Of a DNA stretch of 64,000 bases, positions 7,039 through 16,284 are shown piece after piece. The notes beneath the pieces were generated by a model. The model had not been told where the DNA came from. It did no database searches and saw only the letters and a list, made by a program, of their open reading frames with translations. Numbering within the stretch: the first letter of the stretch is position 1; each line of letters begins with the position of its first letter. The stretch is from Hydrogenophaga intermedia. Its GTDB lineage: Bacteria; Pseudomonadota; Gammaproteobacteria; Burkholderiales; Burkholderiaceae_C. Position numbers and translations under genes: made by a program. The DNA lies in the NCBI RefSeq assembly GCF_023715105.1, contig NZ_JAMBNO010000014.1, forward strand, positions 1 through 64,000, written 5' to 3'.

Positions 7039-8742
7039 TCACTGGTTTTTGTGGCTGGCGGTGAAGCATGCGATGGCTTCGATGCACACCTGACGATTGA
7101 CCCGCCTCGGTGGCAGGCCGGCGCGCACCAAGACTTCCAAGGCACTCGGGTAGCGGCCTTCCTCAATGAAACTGCGTGCGGCCCAGAACGCCAGGCGGCG
7201 ATCCTTGTCCGCGTTGACGGCGTCTACCAAGGCCTGAAGCGCTGGCGTGTGGGCGATCGTGTGCAAGGCCTGATTCATGGAGATCTGGACGAACTTCGCC
7301 AAAAGACCCGCATGCACACGCGCCGGCCGTGCCTGCGTTCGCAGCACCGAGAACAAGGCCCGAGACAGGGCCACGGCCCTGTCCTGTTGAACGCGCTGCG
7401 CCGGCTTTTGCGGGGAGGCGGGCGCGACGCGCTGCGCCTGGATGCTTGCTCGCAGCCAAGACCGATCGCGGATCGATGCGCGAATCGCCGCCGAGACATT
7501 TTTCGGTATGTGATCGCTCTGTCCCAGTAGCTTCTCAAGCTTTTCGCGATCGGCCTCGACAGTCGGGATGGGCTTGTGCAAGGGGTAGCCGTGCGCTCGC
7601 ACGAAGGCGCTGTCGCGCAAGCGCAGCAGCCAAAAGAGCTTCGGTGAACTGTTCAGCAGCTGCCTAGCGGCCTTCCCTGGCGATTCGGATTCGAACCGCT
7701 CGAATTCCTGGCGTGCTTGCTCGATCGTGAAGGGGCGCCGTCGCATGGGTTTGACCGGCACATCGGCCACATCGACTTGGCTAACCGCCTGTCTGAACTC
7801 GTCGAAGCTCAGCCCAGCTGCAGCCAGCAGCGCGCAGAATTCCGGTGCGCGCAGCGCTGTCACGCCGCCACCGGTCTTCAATCGCAGGGAGGCCCCTGCG
7901 TCTTCCCAGCTCAGAACGGCGCTGGCCTTGGAGCGGCCTTTGTCCGGCGGGCCATAGGCGTCTTGCATCAGTTGCATGGCGCTGCGCTTGAAGCTCTTTC
8001 GCATCATTCCCGAGCGCTCGCGCAGAACCGCAAGGATCTGCTCCAGCGTCCACGGTGCGTCGGTGCAGGTAAGAGCGTCCGCCGCAAACTGGCTCAGTCG
8101 CAGCAGGGCTTGCTGATGCGCGGGCGGTGATGCGGTGATGCTCGAAAGGTCCTGGCCGCACTGGCATCGAAGCGCCGGGGGGCGCAACAGCGCTCGGGTA
8201 AAGGGCATGACCACGATCTCGCATACCGGGCAGGTGAACCGTAGGGTCACCCCGTGCCGGGTGCAGACACGTGCCACAGGTAACTGGTGGTTGCGGTGCA
8301 CATATGGCTCACCGAAGGCCTTGATATCGTCCCACAGGCAGGCTGGACAGTACTGAGCGCCCGGCAGGAACTGGGAGTGGCCCAACGTCGTTAGTCTAGA
8401 GATTCGGCCACTCGCAGCGTCGAATCTAACCTGCGACCGGGTTTTGGTGGCTTGGTTAAAAGACAGCCAGAATGGCAAAACGGTCAGTTCGCGAAGCATC
8501 CGCGGATAGGTGTAGCCCAACGCAGCCAGCAATCTCTCCAGCTTGGCATCCTGCATGGGAGTGCTGAAGAACGGCGAGAGCGTACGCCGCCCGTAACCGG
8601 TCTCTTCCAGGAGACTGCGCCACAGGCCGGCGCCGTTATACAGCTGGAGCCGCGTCAGGAGGGACGCCAGCATTTCGTCAGGGTAGGCCGTGGGGACGTA
8701 GGGAATTCTGAGCATGGAGCGGTTCAACCAGTTGATTCGCAT
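7039..8742 (-). CDS. tniQ: TniQ-family target-selection protein (second TniQ)
   Basis: A 567-residue protein of the TniQ/TnsD family, which links the TnsC ATPase to a target site. The N-terminus has the family hallmark (IPYVPTAYPDEMLASLLTRL), followed by a zinc-finger region with CPAC near residue 130 and CTRHG plus CPVC soon after. The rest (about residues 250-567) is helical, with no domain I recognise. The start is uncertain: ATG at 8742 (used) or ATG at 8715; both overlap the end of the upstream tnsD-like gene, implying coupling. Last gene of the tns operon. Having two TniQ-type proteins suggests two target choices or a joint complex. Confidence 0.85.
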   Translation of the reverse strand: MRINWLNRSMLRIPYVPTAYPDEMLASLLTRLQLYNGAGLWRSLLEETGYGRRTLSPFFSTPMQDAKLERLLAALGYTYPRMLRELTVLPFWLSFNQATKTRSQVRFDAASGRISRLTTLGHSQFLPGAQYCPACLWDDIKAFGEPYVHRNHQLPVARVCTRHGVTLRFTCPVCEIVVMPFTRALLRPPALRCQCGQDLSSITASPPAHQQALLRLSQFAADALTCTDAPWTLEQILAVLRERSGMMRKSFKRSAMQLMQDAYGPPDKGRSKASAVLSWEDAGASLRLKTGGGVTALRAPEFCALLAAAGLSFDEFRQAVSQVDVADVPVKPMRRRPFTIEQARQEFERFESESPGKAARQLLNSSPKLFWLLRLRDSAFVRAHGYPLHKPIPTVEADREKLEKLLGQSDHIPKNVSAAIRASIRDRSWLRASIQAQRVAPASPQKPAQRVQQDRAVALSRALFSVLRTQARPARVHAGLLAKFVQISMNQALHTIAHTPALQALVDAVNADKDRRLAFWAARSFIEEGRYPSALEVLVRAGLPPRRVNRQVCIEAIACFTASHKNQ

Positions 8743-10633
8743 AGGTGGTGAGCGAGGGCGACCATCGGCGCAGACCCGCCAGACGCTGGACGCGCCACAG
8801 ACGTAGCTGAGCACCTTCGCTGACCAGCAGGGCAACAGCGTAGTCGACACGGCGCATGCCAAAGGCCTGCTCCGACTCCACCTCCTTGTCCAGCAAGACG
8901 ACAAGCTGGGGAAGTTGGCCCAGGTTGCGCCTAACCATCGTCTCGCCGAGAGAACGCAGCAGCCGGGTCTTCGTCAAGCGCTGCGGTGGCGCCTCGTCTC
9001 GTAACTGGCTGAGTTGCTGTTGCAGCAACTGACAGAGCTCGGTGTCGCGCCTGACCCAGTCCACCCGGCCTGACCCGCCATTGCGGCGTTTGAAAGAAGG
9101 CTCCGCGTTGTTCGTTGAGACGAGCCAGGCGCGGTCATGCCGGTAGAGCCAGGCATAGTCGGCGCCGGCTCGCGCACGGGCCGCAGCCACTCCACCCATC
9201 CCTTCCATCCGGCAGGCCTGCAGCGCAGTCACCCAGCTTGCCCGCCGCAGTGGCCCCTGCGCGATACCGTCCTCGTCTCGGCGAGGCCGTGGCGTCGTCG
9301 GGTACTGAGCGAGGATCCGGTACACCGAACTCAGCGAGACGCCCGTCCGTTTGGCAACGGCCGGCAGCGAACACAGCGAGCCCAAGGCCTTCAGGACCTG
9401 GTCGATCACGGTAGGATGCAGCGACTTGCGGCGTTCCTGGATAGGAATGGCCCGTGCTCGGCGCAAGGCCACCACGGTCGTCACGCTCTTGCCCACCCTC
9501 GCGGCCGCTTGGCGGCAGGATAGCGATGGATCGCGCAGCGCGTCCTCGAGGGTGATCGCTAGCGTAGAGGACGAAGCATGAACCTTGACCGCGCCGACGA
9601 CGACCGGGTCAATGGCGGCCAGTGCAAAGGACGGGTCGTCGAGCGGCCGAGCGGGAAGTGCCAGGTCGTACTCGGCACAAGCCACCTTGAACGCCGCCAC
9701 GGAGCCGAACAGGAAGTCGATCAGCAACAGATGACAGATTGGGTGCAGCGATCGCTCAGGCCTGTCGAACAGGGGCCTAAGCCAGCCCAGCGGATGCGCA
9801 GCGGTGGCAAGTAGCCGCGCCTGATGGTCGAAGCCCTCAAAGTCGTCGTAGCGCCGGCGAAGCGCATCGACAAGTGCCGGGAATTCCACGCGGCCGCGTC
9901 GGGTGCCGTATCCCAGCGCCAGCGCGGCCTCCCGGTACGTCGCCGCCCGCTGCAACGGAGCGATCACGGGCAGGGCGATCTCAAGGAGGTCCTGCGACAG
10001 CAGGGCGAACCGCAATTGCCGCGCGTCGGCCTGGATGGCGCTCTGCGCCCCTGGCGTAGCCATGGGCGAAAGCAGCCGCTGACGGTGCGTACGGGCCTGC
10101 AACTGCATGCCATGGAGCGGGATGCCGTGGATGGTGCAGAGGTTAACACCGGGCAGTTGGTGTCGGCGCATCCAGTAAAGGCTGCCATAGCAACTCCAAC
10201 TGTCGACCATGCAGTCAGGACAGCTGCGCAACGCAGGATGGGCGCCAAAGCGGTTGGCAACCCTGCCCATCAGCGTCTTGAGTCCCTTCCCATCGCCGTG
10301 CAGCAGGATTTGGCGTACACGGGAGTGACTCGCTGCCGTGAGGAAGGGCCGGTGGTAGGGCAGCAGCGTTCCTCGATCCAGCAGTTCGTCGAGGGTCGCG
10401 AACGGAAGCCAGCTGCCGAGTCGATGGGCCAGCGCAAGCAACTGCGTCGGCAGGTCTACGCTCGGCACTAGCGTGCAGCAGCCGAAGAATCGCTGTAGGA
10501 CATCACGCGGCGCGCCCATGGCATTGAGCGCAGCGACCCGGGCCAGCCACGAATACAGTAGCTCGTCCGGTAGTAACGTGGGCACATACGCGATGCCGGC
10601 GACGGACCCCGAAGCTCGGGTAATGGGGTGCAA
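8678..10633 (-). CDS. tnsD: TnsD-like TniQ protein (long form)
   Basis: A 651-residue protein. The TniQ domain occupies about residues 10-250: AYVPTLLPDELLYSWL, then the zinc ligands CPDC and CTIHG. The long C-terminal part contains repeated helix-turn-helix-like segments, for example CRQAAARVGKSVTTV and LPAVAKRTGVSLSSVYRI. This matches the sequence-specific DNA-binding half of TnsD proteins, which direct insertion to a fixed chromosomal site. The start is TTG at 10633; no in-frame ATG retains the N-terminal motif. It lies 24 bp after tnsC and overlaps the second tniQ by about 65 bp. The attachment site it reads is not evident. Confidence 0.85.
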   Translation of the reverse strand: MHPITRASGSVAGIAYVPTLLPDELLYSWLARVAALNAMGAPRDVLQRFFGCCTLVPSVDLPTQLLALAHRLGSWLPFATLDELLDRGTLLPYHRPFLTAASHSRVRQILLHGDGKGLKTLMGRVANRFGAHPALRSCPDCMVDSWSCYGSLYWMRRHQLPGVNLCTIHGIPLHGMQLQARTHRQRLLSPMATPGAQSAIQADARQLRFALLSQDLLEIALPVIAPLQRAATYREAALALGYGTRRGRVEFPALVDALRRRYDDFEGFDHQARLLATAAHPLGWLRPLFDRPERSLHPICHLLLIDFLFGSVAAFKVACAEYDLALPARPLDDPSFALAAIDPVVVGAVKVHASSSTLAITLEDALRDPSLSCRQAAARVGKSVTTVVALRRARAIPIQERRKSLHPTVIDQVLKALGSLCSLPAVAKRTGVSLSSVYRILAQYPTTPRPRRDEDGIAQGPLRRASWVTALQACRMEGMGGVAAARARAGADYAWLYRHDRAWLVSTNNAEPSFKRRNGGSGRVDWVRRDTELCQLLQQQLSQLRDEAPPQRLTKTRLLRSLGETMVRRNLGQLPQLVVLLDKEVESEQAFGMRRVDYAVALLVSEGAQLRLWRVQRLAGLRRWSPSLTTYANQLVEPLHAQNSLRPHGLP

Positions 10634-10657
10634 GGCCGGACGCGAGTGTTGGAGTGC

Positions 10658-12079
10658 TCAGAAGGCCAGCGGGTCTTCCTCGGGCAGGTCGACCGGGCCT
10701 GCGTTGAGGGCGGCACCCCGGCGCGCACGCTTGGCCGGGCCGGACTCCGGGCGCGGCGTGGACGAAACGTCGTCGAACTCTTCGCCGGCCCCCTCGCCCT
10801 TCCCGTTTACCGGCTGCTCGTCCTTGGCACCGAGCAACCGCCGAAGCGCCCGATATCGTGGGCTGAAAATCAGGTCATCGAAGGTGCGTAGCTTGCGGGG
10901 ATCGTTGCTGCGCAAGGCGGCAATGGCGGGTTGCAGGAAGGCCATGTCGGTCGCTGCGGTGCGCTCGAATGCTGCAGCATCGATGACCTCGCGTCCTCCG
11001 ATTTCGTTGCGCTGCGAAAGCACGAAGGCCAACGCGGCAAAGGCGGTGTTGCCGGCGGACGCCTGGTGCCAGGCGTCCAGGGTCGCCTTCGTCAGCGAGG
11101 TCTTCTTCTTGACATAGGAGTAGTCCCAATAGGTTTCGCAGAAGTCTTCCCATTGCGGGTCGGACCTTGCCATGGGCCGGAGCACGGTCTCGCCATAGGA
11201 GGCGAGCTTGCGGGCATTGCGCACACTCCCTTCGATCACCGATTGCACGGCCGGCGTGGCCAAGGCTAGCAGGCTGATACCCAGCCGCTCAATGATCTCG
11301 CTGAAGAGATTCAGGACGAACTCGGCATTCCCTCCACGGGCGCTGCGCAGGTTCTGGACTTCGTCGACCACCATGAAGCCCAACGAGACGGCCGTCGCCA
11401 CCCGGTTCATCAATTCCACCATCGGCGCCACGTTGCGGATGGCATTGGCCTGGCGCGCATAGTTGGTGCCTAGCAACCGGTCAATCTCGTCGAAGAACTG
11501 GATGCACAGGCTCTTCAAAGTGGCGTCATGAGGCACCCGCAGCACCACGTAGACAACCTGATGGCATCGGAGCTCGGTGCCCTGGTACGCGCTGTGCACG
11601 ATCACCTGGGGGTATCTCAGGAGATAGGCCAGCGCGAACGTGGTCTTGCCCATGCCACTCACCGCCATCATGAAGTGGCCCTTGGCGGAGGACTTCCAAT
11701 TGGCCGGGAACGGAAAGCCGTCGCTACCACCAGTGGCAAGCGCGTGACGCCGCTGCCGGTCGATCACGGACAGCGGATTGCGCGCCACATAGGTGTCGCG
11801 CATCATGGTCGCCAGCGCGAGGCCCGCCTTCTGGTACTCGGGGAACGGGAACACCAAGTCGTTCACCGCTGACAACTCCATGATCCGCACGACCTCGCCG
11901 GCCTTGCGCGTCGTGGCGCTGGGGCGGATTGGATAGTGTGAGAGCAGGGTCAAGAACTCGAGCTTGGTCTGCTCGATGGGGGGTAATGCCTCGATGAACG
12001 GATTCCCCGAAAACCTGCGGACGCCGGTGTCCACATAGGCTGCAGTTTGGACGAGGCTATCGCTGGTTTCGTGACTCAA
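10658..12079 (-). CDS. tnsC: TnsC-like AAA+ ATPase transposition regulator
   Basis: A 473-residue AAA+ ATPase that assembles on target DNA and activates the TnsA/TnsB transposase. Walker A is SGMGKTT at residues 141-147 and Walker B is VVDE at 237-240, with an Arg/Asn sensor region downstream (NARKLASYGE). The C-terminal tail is charged and Pro/Gly-rich, as expected for the segment contacting TnsA or TnsB. The start is TTG at 12079, overlapping the tnsB stop as TTGA. It is closer in size to Tn7 TnsC (about 555 residues) than to the shorter TniB ATPases of Tn5053. Confidence 0.9.
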   Translation of the reverse strand: MSHETSDSLVQTAAYVDTGVRRFSGNPFIEALPPIEQTKLEFLTLLSHYPIRPSATTRKAGEVVRIMELSAVNDLVFPFPEYQKAGLALATMMRDTYVARNPLSVIDRQRRHALATGGSDGFPFPANWKSSAKGHFMMAVSGMGKTTFALAYLLRYPQVIVHSAYQGTELRCHQVVYVVLRVPHDATLKSLCIQFFDEIDRLLGTNYARQANAIRNVAPMVELMNRVATAVSLGFMVVDEVQNLRSARGGNAEFVLNLFSEIIERLGISLLALATPAVQSVIEGSVRNARKLASYGETVLRPMARSDPQWEDFCETYWDYSYVKKKTSLTKATLDAWHQASAGNTAFAALAFVLSQRNEIGGREVIDAAAFERTAATDMAFLQPAIAALRSNDPRKLRTFDDLIFSPRYRALRRLLGAKDEQPVNGKGEGAGEEFDDVSSTPRPESGPAKRARRGAALNAGPVDLPEEDPLAF

Positions 12080-14307
12080 CGTCGGCTCCTGTGCTTGCGT
12101 ATCAAGGCCAGATTGCGCTGGCGCTCTTCCTCTTCCACGCGCATCCAGTCGGGTGTCGACGCTTGCGGCGGGTCGGCATCAGTAGATGCGTTGGAGGACT
12201 TGCCATGGAGAGCAGCCTTCATGCGGGCCGTCTCCTTGTTTCGGGCCGCAATCAATTCGGCGCGAGGAAGTTGGGCGGCGGCAGGTTTGCCTTTAACTGC
12301 CTTGCCCAAGTTCGACACAGCCCCTTCGGCTGCCGTCTTGCCCGGGGACGTATGCTTGGCGGTCTTCGCGGCGACGCGCGCGACACGTCCCTGATGGTCG
12401 GCACGTGCCCACAGCAGCGCCGTGTGATCCGCCATTGCCTCCTCCTCGTCCAGCGAGACTCCGGCGATCTCGTTGGCCACCCCGCCCGACATCTGAAACC
12501 GCGCCCAGTTCCCATGCACATTCGGGACAAAGATTTGCGTCGGCAAGGTCTTGTCCAGTCGCACATCCACGCGTCTGGGACGACGCGTCGAGTGGCGCGC
12601 TAGCCCGGCGGCAGGTTCGTTGTCGGGCAGGTAAGGGCGGCTCTTGTAGCTGAGCACACCGTTGGCGATGCTGGCCTTGTCGGTGCTCAGCAGCAGGCGA
12701 TGGTAGTCGTTCTCGCTGAGCGGCGCCGAACGCAGGCCTGTGATGTGGCGCAGGCCCCAAAGGTAGGCCTCCCGCGGCGTGGGCTGCACACCGGCTTGGG
12801 TCAGGACCCGGCGGCGGCGCAACGTGCTGTGTGGGCGGTTGTTGTGGTCGACGACGATATCGACCAATAGCCGGTAGGCCTCCGAGAGGGTCCGCACTGC
12901 GGCGGCAGCGGCCTTGCGTGTCGCCCGTTTGGTCCTGGGGTCCATCGGACGGTCAGCAAAAACACCTTCGATGCCGGATGCGGCCATGCGGCGCTTGATT
13001 TCGCGGATCAAGCGCTCCACGATGGCCTTGCCATCAGGGCAAAGCGGCGGCAATGGGGTCAGATCGATGCGCAGGTCGTTGACGACGCTCTGTTCCATCG
13101 ATTCGCTCATGAAGTCGGAGCCGCGGTCGGGGCAGATCACGGCGGGCATCCGCCCCACGGGCCAGCGCTCGTCAGTGACGTTGATGCCCAGCCGGTTGAA
13201 TCGGGCTTCCCGCGAAGTGAAGGCAACGAGTAGCGCGTGGCGCACTTCCTCATAAGAGGCTGGTCGCAGCGAGATGTAGGCCGAGACGACGAATCGGCTC
13301 CAGCGGTCAATCAGCAGATAGATTGTGGGCTTGCCAAGCAGCACCGGCGGGTCGTCGCTGGACACCAGATGCAGTCGTCCGCCGGTGGCGTCGATCTCGT
13401 AGATCTCCCCAGGACCTGCGGCACGCACGTTGCCCGTGAAGCCCGGATTGCGCGTATGCGTACGCACATTCCTGGCCAGCTCCTCGGTGACCCTCAGGTG
13501 CTCATCAAGGTAGTTGCGGAATTGTCGGGCCGTGACTGGCTCAGGAATCTCACGGGCGACGTATTTGTCATAGAGCGCCCTGTGCCGCGCGCGGAATTCT
13601 TTGGCCAGGTAGTCTTCGTGTGCAATGGTCTTGAACGTAGGACCTTTGGCCAGCAGCCGCTTGAAGCAGTCAACCATGTCCTGGATGTCTTCGGAACGAA
13701 CGATGAACTCGTTGCGACCCAGTTCACGAGCCAAGGAACTCTGGCGTCCACGTCGCCGCGGCGGGGGACGTCCAGTCTCGGTGTCGTCCGCGTAAGCTAC
13801 CTGGCCGGGCTTGACGCCCGGAGGCAGAGGGAGCAGCGCCAGGCGCGTACCGCCGAAGTAGTAGTACCTCAGCAAGGTTCGCAGCACCGTGGACGGACTC
13901 GACTCCGTCTCCTCAGCGCGCTGACGGACTAGCGCGGAAAAGGACTGGCGGGACAGATTGGACTCACTCTGAAATGCTTGGACCAGCGCCTGCACCAGAC
14001 CCCAGGCACTATCGAGCAAGGCGGCCTTGTCGGAATCTTTCTCCGGCTCGGTTGACAAGGCTGGTGGCAACACGAGACGCCCCCAGGCCGCTGACGGAGA
14101 TGCAGCGAGCGCCTTCAGATCCCGCAGCGGTATCGCGTGGGGCCGGCGCGCGTATCGAGCCGCCTCGGGGTCGCCAACCCACATGCCGTACGCGCAGGTC
14201 CGGAAGACATGCGTGAGTCGCAAGTAGCGATGAGGCGCTGACCCGACACGAAGAACCAGCCCGGCAGTGAGGGCTGGGCTGTGCGGAAGCACCTGGAAGT
14301 CAGGCAT
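12076..14307 (-). CDS. tnsB: TnsB-like DDE transposase
   Basis: A 743-residue integrase-fold transposase that cuts the 3' ends and joins them to target DNA. The catalytic triad is visible as D306 (YEIDATGG), an Asp in CPDRGSDF (D394 or D398) and E431 (AIVERLIREIK). The N-terminal 280 residues contain helix-turn-helix regions for binding the transposon ends, and the C-terminal 200 residues form the beta-barrel and tail that contact TnsC. It overlaps tnsA by 8 bp. Length is close to Tn7 TnsB (702 residues). No frameshifts or stops, so it is apparently intact. Confidence 0.92.
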   Translation of the reverse strand: MPDFQVLPHSPALTAGLVLRVGSAPHRYLRLTHVFRTCAYGMWVGDPEAARYARRPHAIPLRDLKALAASPSAAWGRLVLPPALSTEPEKDSDKAALLDSAWGLVQALVQAFQSESNLSRQSFSALVRQRAEETESSPSTVLRTLLRYYYFGGTRLALLPLPPGVKPGQVAYADDTETGRPPPRRRGRQSSLARELGRNEFIVRSEDIQDMVDCFKRLLAKGPTFKTIAHEDYLAKEFRARHRALYDKYVAREIPEPVTARQFRNYLDEHLRVTEELARNVRTHTRNPGFTGNVRAAGPGEIYEIDATGGRLHLVSSDDPPVLLGKPTIYLLIDRWSRFVVSAYISLRPASYEEVRHALLVAFTSREARFNRLGINVTDERWPVGRMPAVICPDRGSDFMSESMEQSVVNDLRIDLTPLPPLCPDGKAIVERLIREIKRRMAASGIEGVFADRPMDPRTKRATRKAAAAAVRTLSEAYRLLVDIVVDHNNRPHSTLRRRRVLTQAGVQPTPREAYLWGLRHITGLRSAPLSENDYHRLLLSTDKASIANGVLSYKSRPYLPDNEPAAGLARHSTRRPRRVDVRLDKTLPTQIFVPNVHGNWARFQMSGGVANEIAGVSLDEEEAMADHTALLWARADHQGRVARVAAKTAKHTSPGKTAAEGAVSNLGKAVKGKPAAAQLPRAELIAARNKETARMKAALHGKSSNASTDADPPQASTPDWMRVEEEERQRNLALIRKHRSRR

Positions 14308-15121
14308 GTGCGAGGTCCGACGTCATGACGACGGGCGCGTCCATTGAAAGGGGGCGTGCGAGCGAAGGCTGAATCTGGCCTGACCACGCGCAGTAGCGGA
14401 AAACATCCTCCGTCGTGGCGACTGGCTGCCGTAGCGACCGCGACACGCGTGCCAGCACTTCGCTCAGCAACCGGTTGGGTGCATGGTGGGCAGCGAACTG
14501 CGCCACGAAGCGTTCCTCTAACGCGGCATCGGGAGCGTACTTGTGACGGAACCAGCCGCGTATGAAGCGCAGGGTCTCCAGCATGGTTTTGTCGAATCGC
14601 TGGGTGTCCACGAGAGTCCAGGGGATGCCTCGGTCCTGGCACCAGGCGTGTTCGACGGCCAGTCGCAGCCGTGTTTCAGGATCCCGCGCATCGTCCGGCG
14701 ACTTGACGCTGGCTGCCCGGTACGTCAGTCGGCCGTCGACCCGCTCGGTGACCAGAAAGTCGATAGTGAACGGTTCGGGACAGCCGTTTCGCATGCGCGG
14801 GCGTACGCCGAACCTTGCGCACAACTCCAACGTTCGATCCATGTCCAAGATGGGCCACTGCTCGCGGATCTCGGCAATGCCAGCGCGTCTTTCCAGAAGA
14901 TAGAAATAGATGGCCTCCAGTTCAGACAGCAGATGGTGCGATCTGCCGCTGGACACCCCGCGGCTCACCAATGACGTGCCACGCGACGGCACGTCGCGGA
15001 CCTTCAGCCACGGGACATAGTGGGGGCCACACCCAACGCCACGGCGACGCCTGATCCGTGCCCGCAGGTAGGGTGGATAGAGCAGGGGGTCGGGTTTCCA
15101 GTGCACTCCAACAGCATACAT
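14300..15121 (-). CDS. tnsA: TnsA-like endonuclease subunit of the transposase
   Basis: A 273-residue restriction-like endonuclease that makes the 5' cuts, allowing cut-and-paste transposition. The likely catalytic set is a Glu in SELEAIYFYLLE (E67 or E69), D121 in FTIDFLV and K140 in ASVK, the spacing expected of TnsA (E, D, K). The C-terminal half (about 165-273) is the winged-helix TnsC-interacting part. First gene of the operon, about 85 bp inside the proposed right end, and its promoter must lie in the AT-rich 15122-15160 segment. TnsA distinguishes the element from Tn5053-type replicative relatives. Confidence 0.88.
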   Translation of the reverse strand: MYAVGVHWKPDPLLYPPYLRARIRRRRGVGCGPHYVPWLKVRDVPSRGTSLVSRGVSSGRSHHLLSELEAIYFYLLERRAGIAEIREQWPILDMDRTLELCARFGVRPRMRNGCPEPFTIDFLVTERVDGRLTYRAASVKSPDDARDPETRLRLAVEHAWCQDRGIPWTLVDTQRFDKTMLETLRFIRGWFRHKYAPDAALEERFVAQFAAHHAPNRLLSEVLARVSRSLRQPVATTEDVFRYCAWSGQIQPSLARPLSMDAPVVMTSDLAHA

Positions 15122-15286
15122 TATTTGGGAAAATTATCCACAATTTTAGTTAATCAACGCCGATGTGTGGGTAGGAAACGAAGGCGCTGACCCCAGTGAC
15201 TCGCACTTGCGCTGAAGCGGGGGCTTGCATTCGACCGCCAGTGGTCGTCAAAACACCGCTCCCCCTGGATCGAGGGGCGTACGAGC

Positions 15287-16252
15287 CTATTCCAGGGCGT
15301 ACACGACTGCAGTACCCAACAAGCGAGCCCTGTCGCGCACAGGAGGTTCGCCGAACATGCGCGCGTACTCCCGGCTGAACTGGGAAGGGCTCTCGTAGCC
15401 GATCGTGAAAGCCACCGCCGCTGCATCCATGTCGGTGGTCACCAGCAGTCGCCGCGCTTCCTGCAGGCGCAACTGCTTGACGTATTGCAGTGGTGTGAAC
15501 GATGTCACCGTCTTGAAATGAAGGTGCAAGGCCGATGGGCTCAAGTGGGCGATGTCGGCGAGTTCGGGAACGCCGATGGGTTCGCGAAAGCGCGCCCGCA
15601 GCACGGCAAGCACGCGTGCGATGCGTTGGTCGTAGCAGTCGGCTTTCGCGGTGCGCGCAATGCGCCAGCCATTGGGTGAGCTCATCAACCGGTAGACGAT
15701 CTCGCGCCGCACGAGTGGCGCAATGGCCGCCAGATCGGCCGGCGAGTCCAGCAGCCGTACCAGGCGAAGGATCGCATCCATCAACGCAGCGGTGGAAGGC
15801 TCGACGTACAACCCCCGAGCCGCGTGCGCGGTGGCGCCTGCAGGTTCTTGTGGCAGGCCATGGTCGAGCACGAGCTGGTTGATTTCGGCGTGCTCGATGC
15901 GCAGATGAACGCACAGGTACGGCTCGAGAGGCGTTGCTTCGATGACTTGCCCAAACACAGGCAAGTCTTGCGAAATCACGAGGTGGTCGTTCGAGCCGTA
16001 CTCCGTGATCTGGTCGTTCAGGAACACGCGTTTTCTTCCGCTCAGCACCACACAGAGAGCGGGGCGGTACATCACGCTCAAGGGTTCGCTGGGCGCGCTG
16101 GCACGGATCAGTTGCAGACCCGCGATCGGTGCGGGAAAGAAACCATCGCCGGGTGCGTGGCGCTCGAACAGGGCCCGCAGTTCGGCCATGCTGGAAGCAT
16201 TGCCGCTTGCGGCGAGAGTTGGTTCGTTGAACGCCACGGTGGTCTGGGCCAT
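15287..16252 (-). CDS. AraC-family transcriptional regulator
   Basis: A 321-residue regulator with an N-terminal AraC_N-type sensing domain (about residues 25-185, including RPALCVVLSGRKRVF) and a C-terminal double helix-turn-helix (about 215-310, with LHLHFKTVTSFTPLQYVKQLR and the AraC signature around FTIGYESPSQFSREYARMFG). It ends within about 80 bp of the Tn7-like element but is complete. The adjacent small decarboxylase-like gene lies 32 bp upstream in the same orientation, and a divergent SDR gene follows beyond, a common arrangement for AraC-controlled oxidoreductases. The inducer is unknown. Confidence 0.85.
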   Translation of the reverse strand: MAQTTVAFNEPTLAASGNASSMAELRALFERHAPGDGFFPAPIAGLQLIRASAPSEPLSVMYRPALCVVLSGRKRVFLNDQITEYGSNDHLVISQDLPVFGQVIEATPLEPYLCVHLRIEHAEINQLVLDHGLPQEPAGATAHAARGLYVEPSTAALMDAILRLVRLLDSPADLAAIAPLVRREIVYRLMSSPNGWRIARTAKADCYDQRIARVLAVLRARFREPIGVPELADIAHLSPSALHLHFKTVTSFTPLQYVKQLRLQEARRLLVTTDMDAAAVAFTIGYESPSQFSREYARMFGEPPVRDRARLLGTAVVYALE

Positions 16253-16284
16253 GAGGTGAACTCTAGAGAAATGCTACGGAGCTG

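Larger units (their letters stand above)
6989..15206 (-). mobile_element. Tn7-like transposon (TnsABC plus two TniQ proteins), no visible cargo
   Basis: Five overlapping leftward genes encode TnsA, TnsB, TnsC, a TnsD/TniQ protein and a second TniQ protein; nothing else of gene size fits between them or beside them. Gene order from the right is the order of Tn7-type cores and resembles the five-gene tni modules of Tn6022-type elements. Boundaries are approximate. The left limit is where istA is interrupted (about 6989). The right limit is set between tnsA and the intact AraC gene, at a GAGTC-containing motif matching one at the left (TGCCGAGTC against TGCGAGTC, inverted). No target-site duplication was found for these tips, so they may be off by tens of bases. 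Confidence 0.75.

Noticed and set aside
6902..7093. Rightward 63-codon frame after the IS21-type end
   Set aside because: It crosses the junction between the istA stub and the transposon DNA in another frame and has no family features.
6984..15210. Target-site duplication at the proposed Tn7-like tips
   Set aside because: The 5 bp outside the candidate tips (ATACG on the left, CTTGC on the right) do not match, so no duplication is claimed.
15207..15286. GC hairpins between the transposon and the AraC gene as a terminator or attachment site
   Set aside because: The arms are imperfect, there is no T run, and no link to the target of the transposon could be shown.
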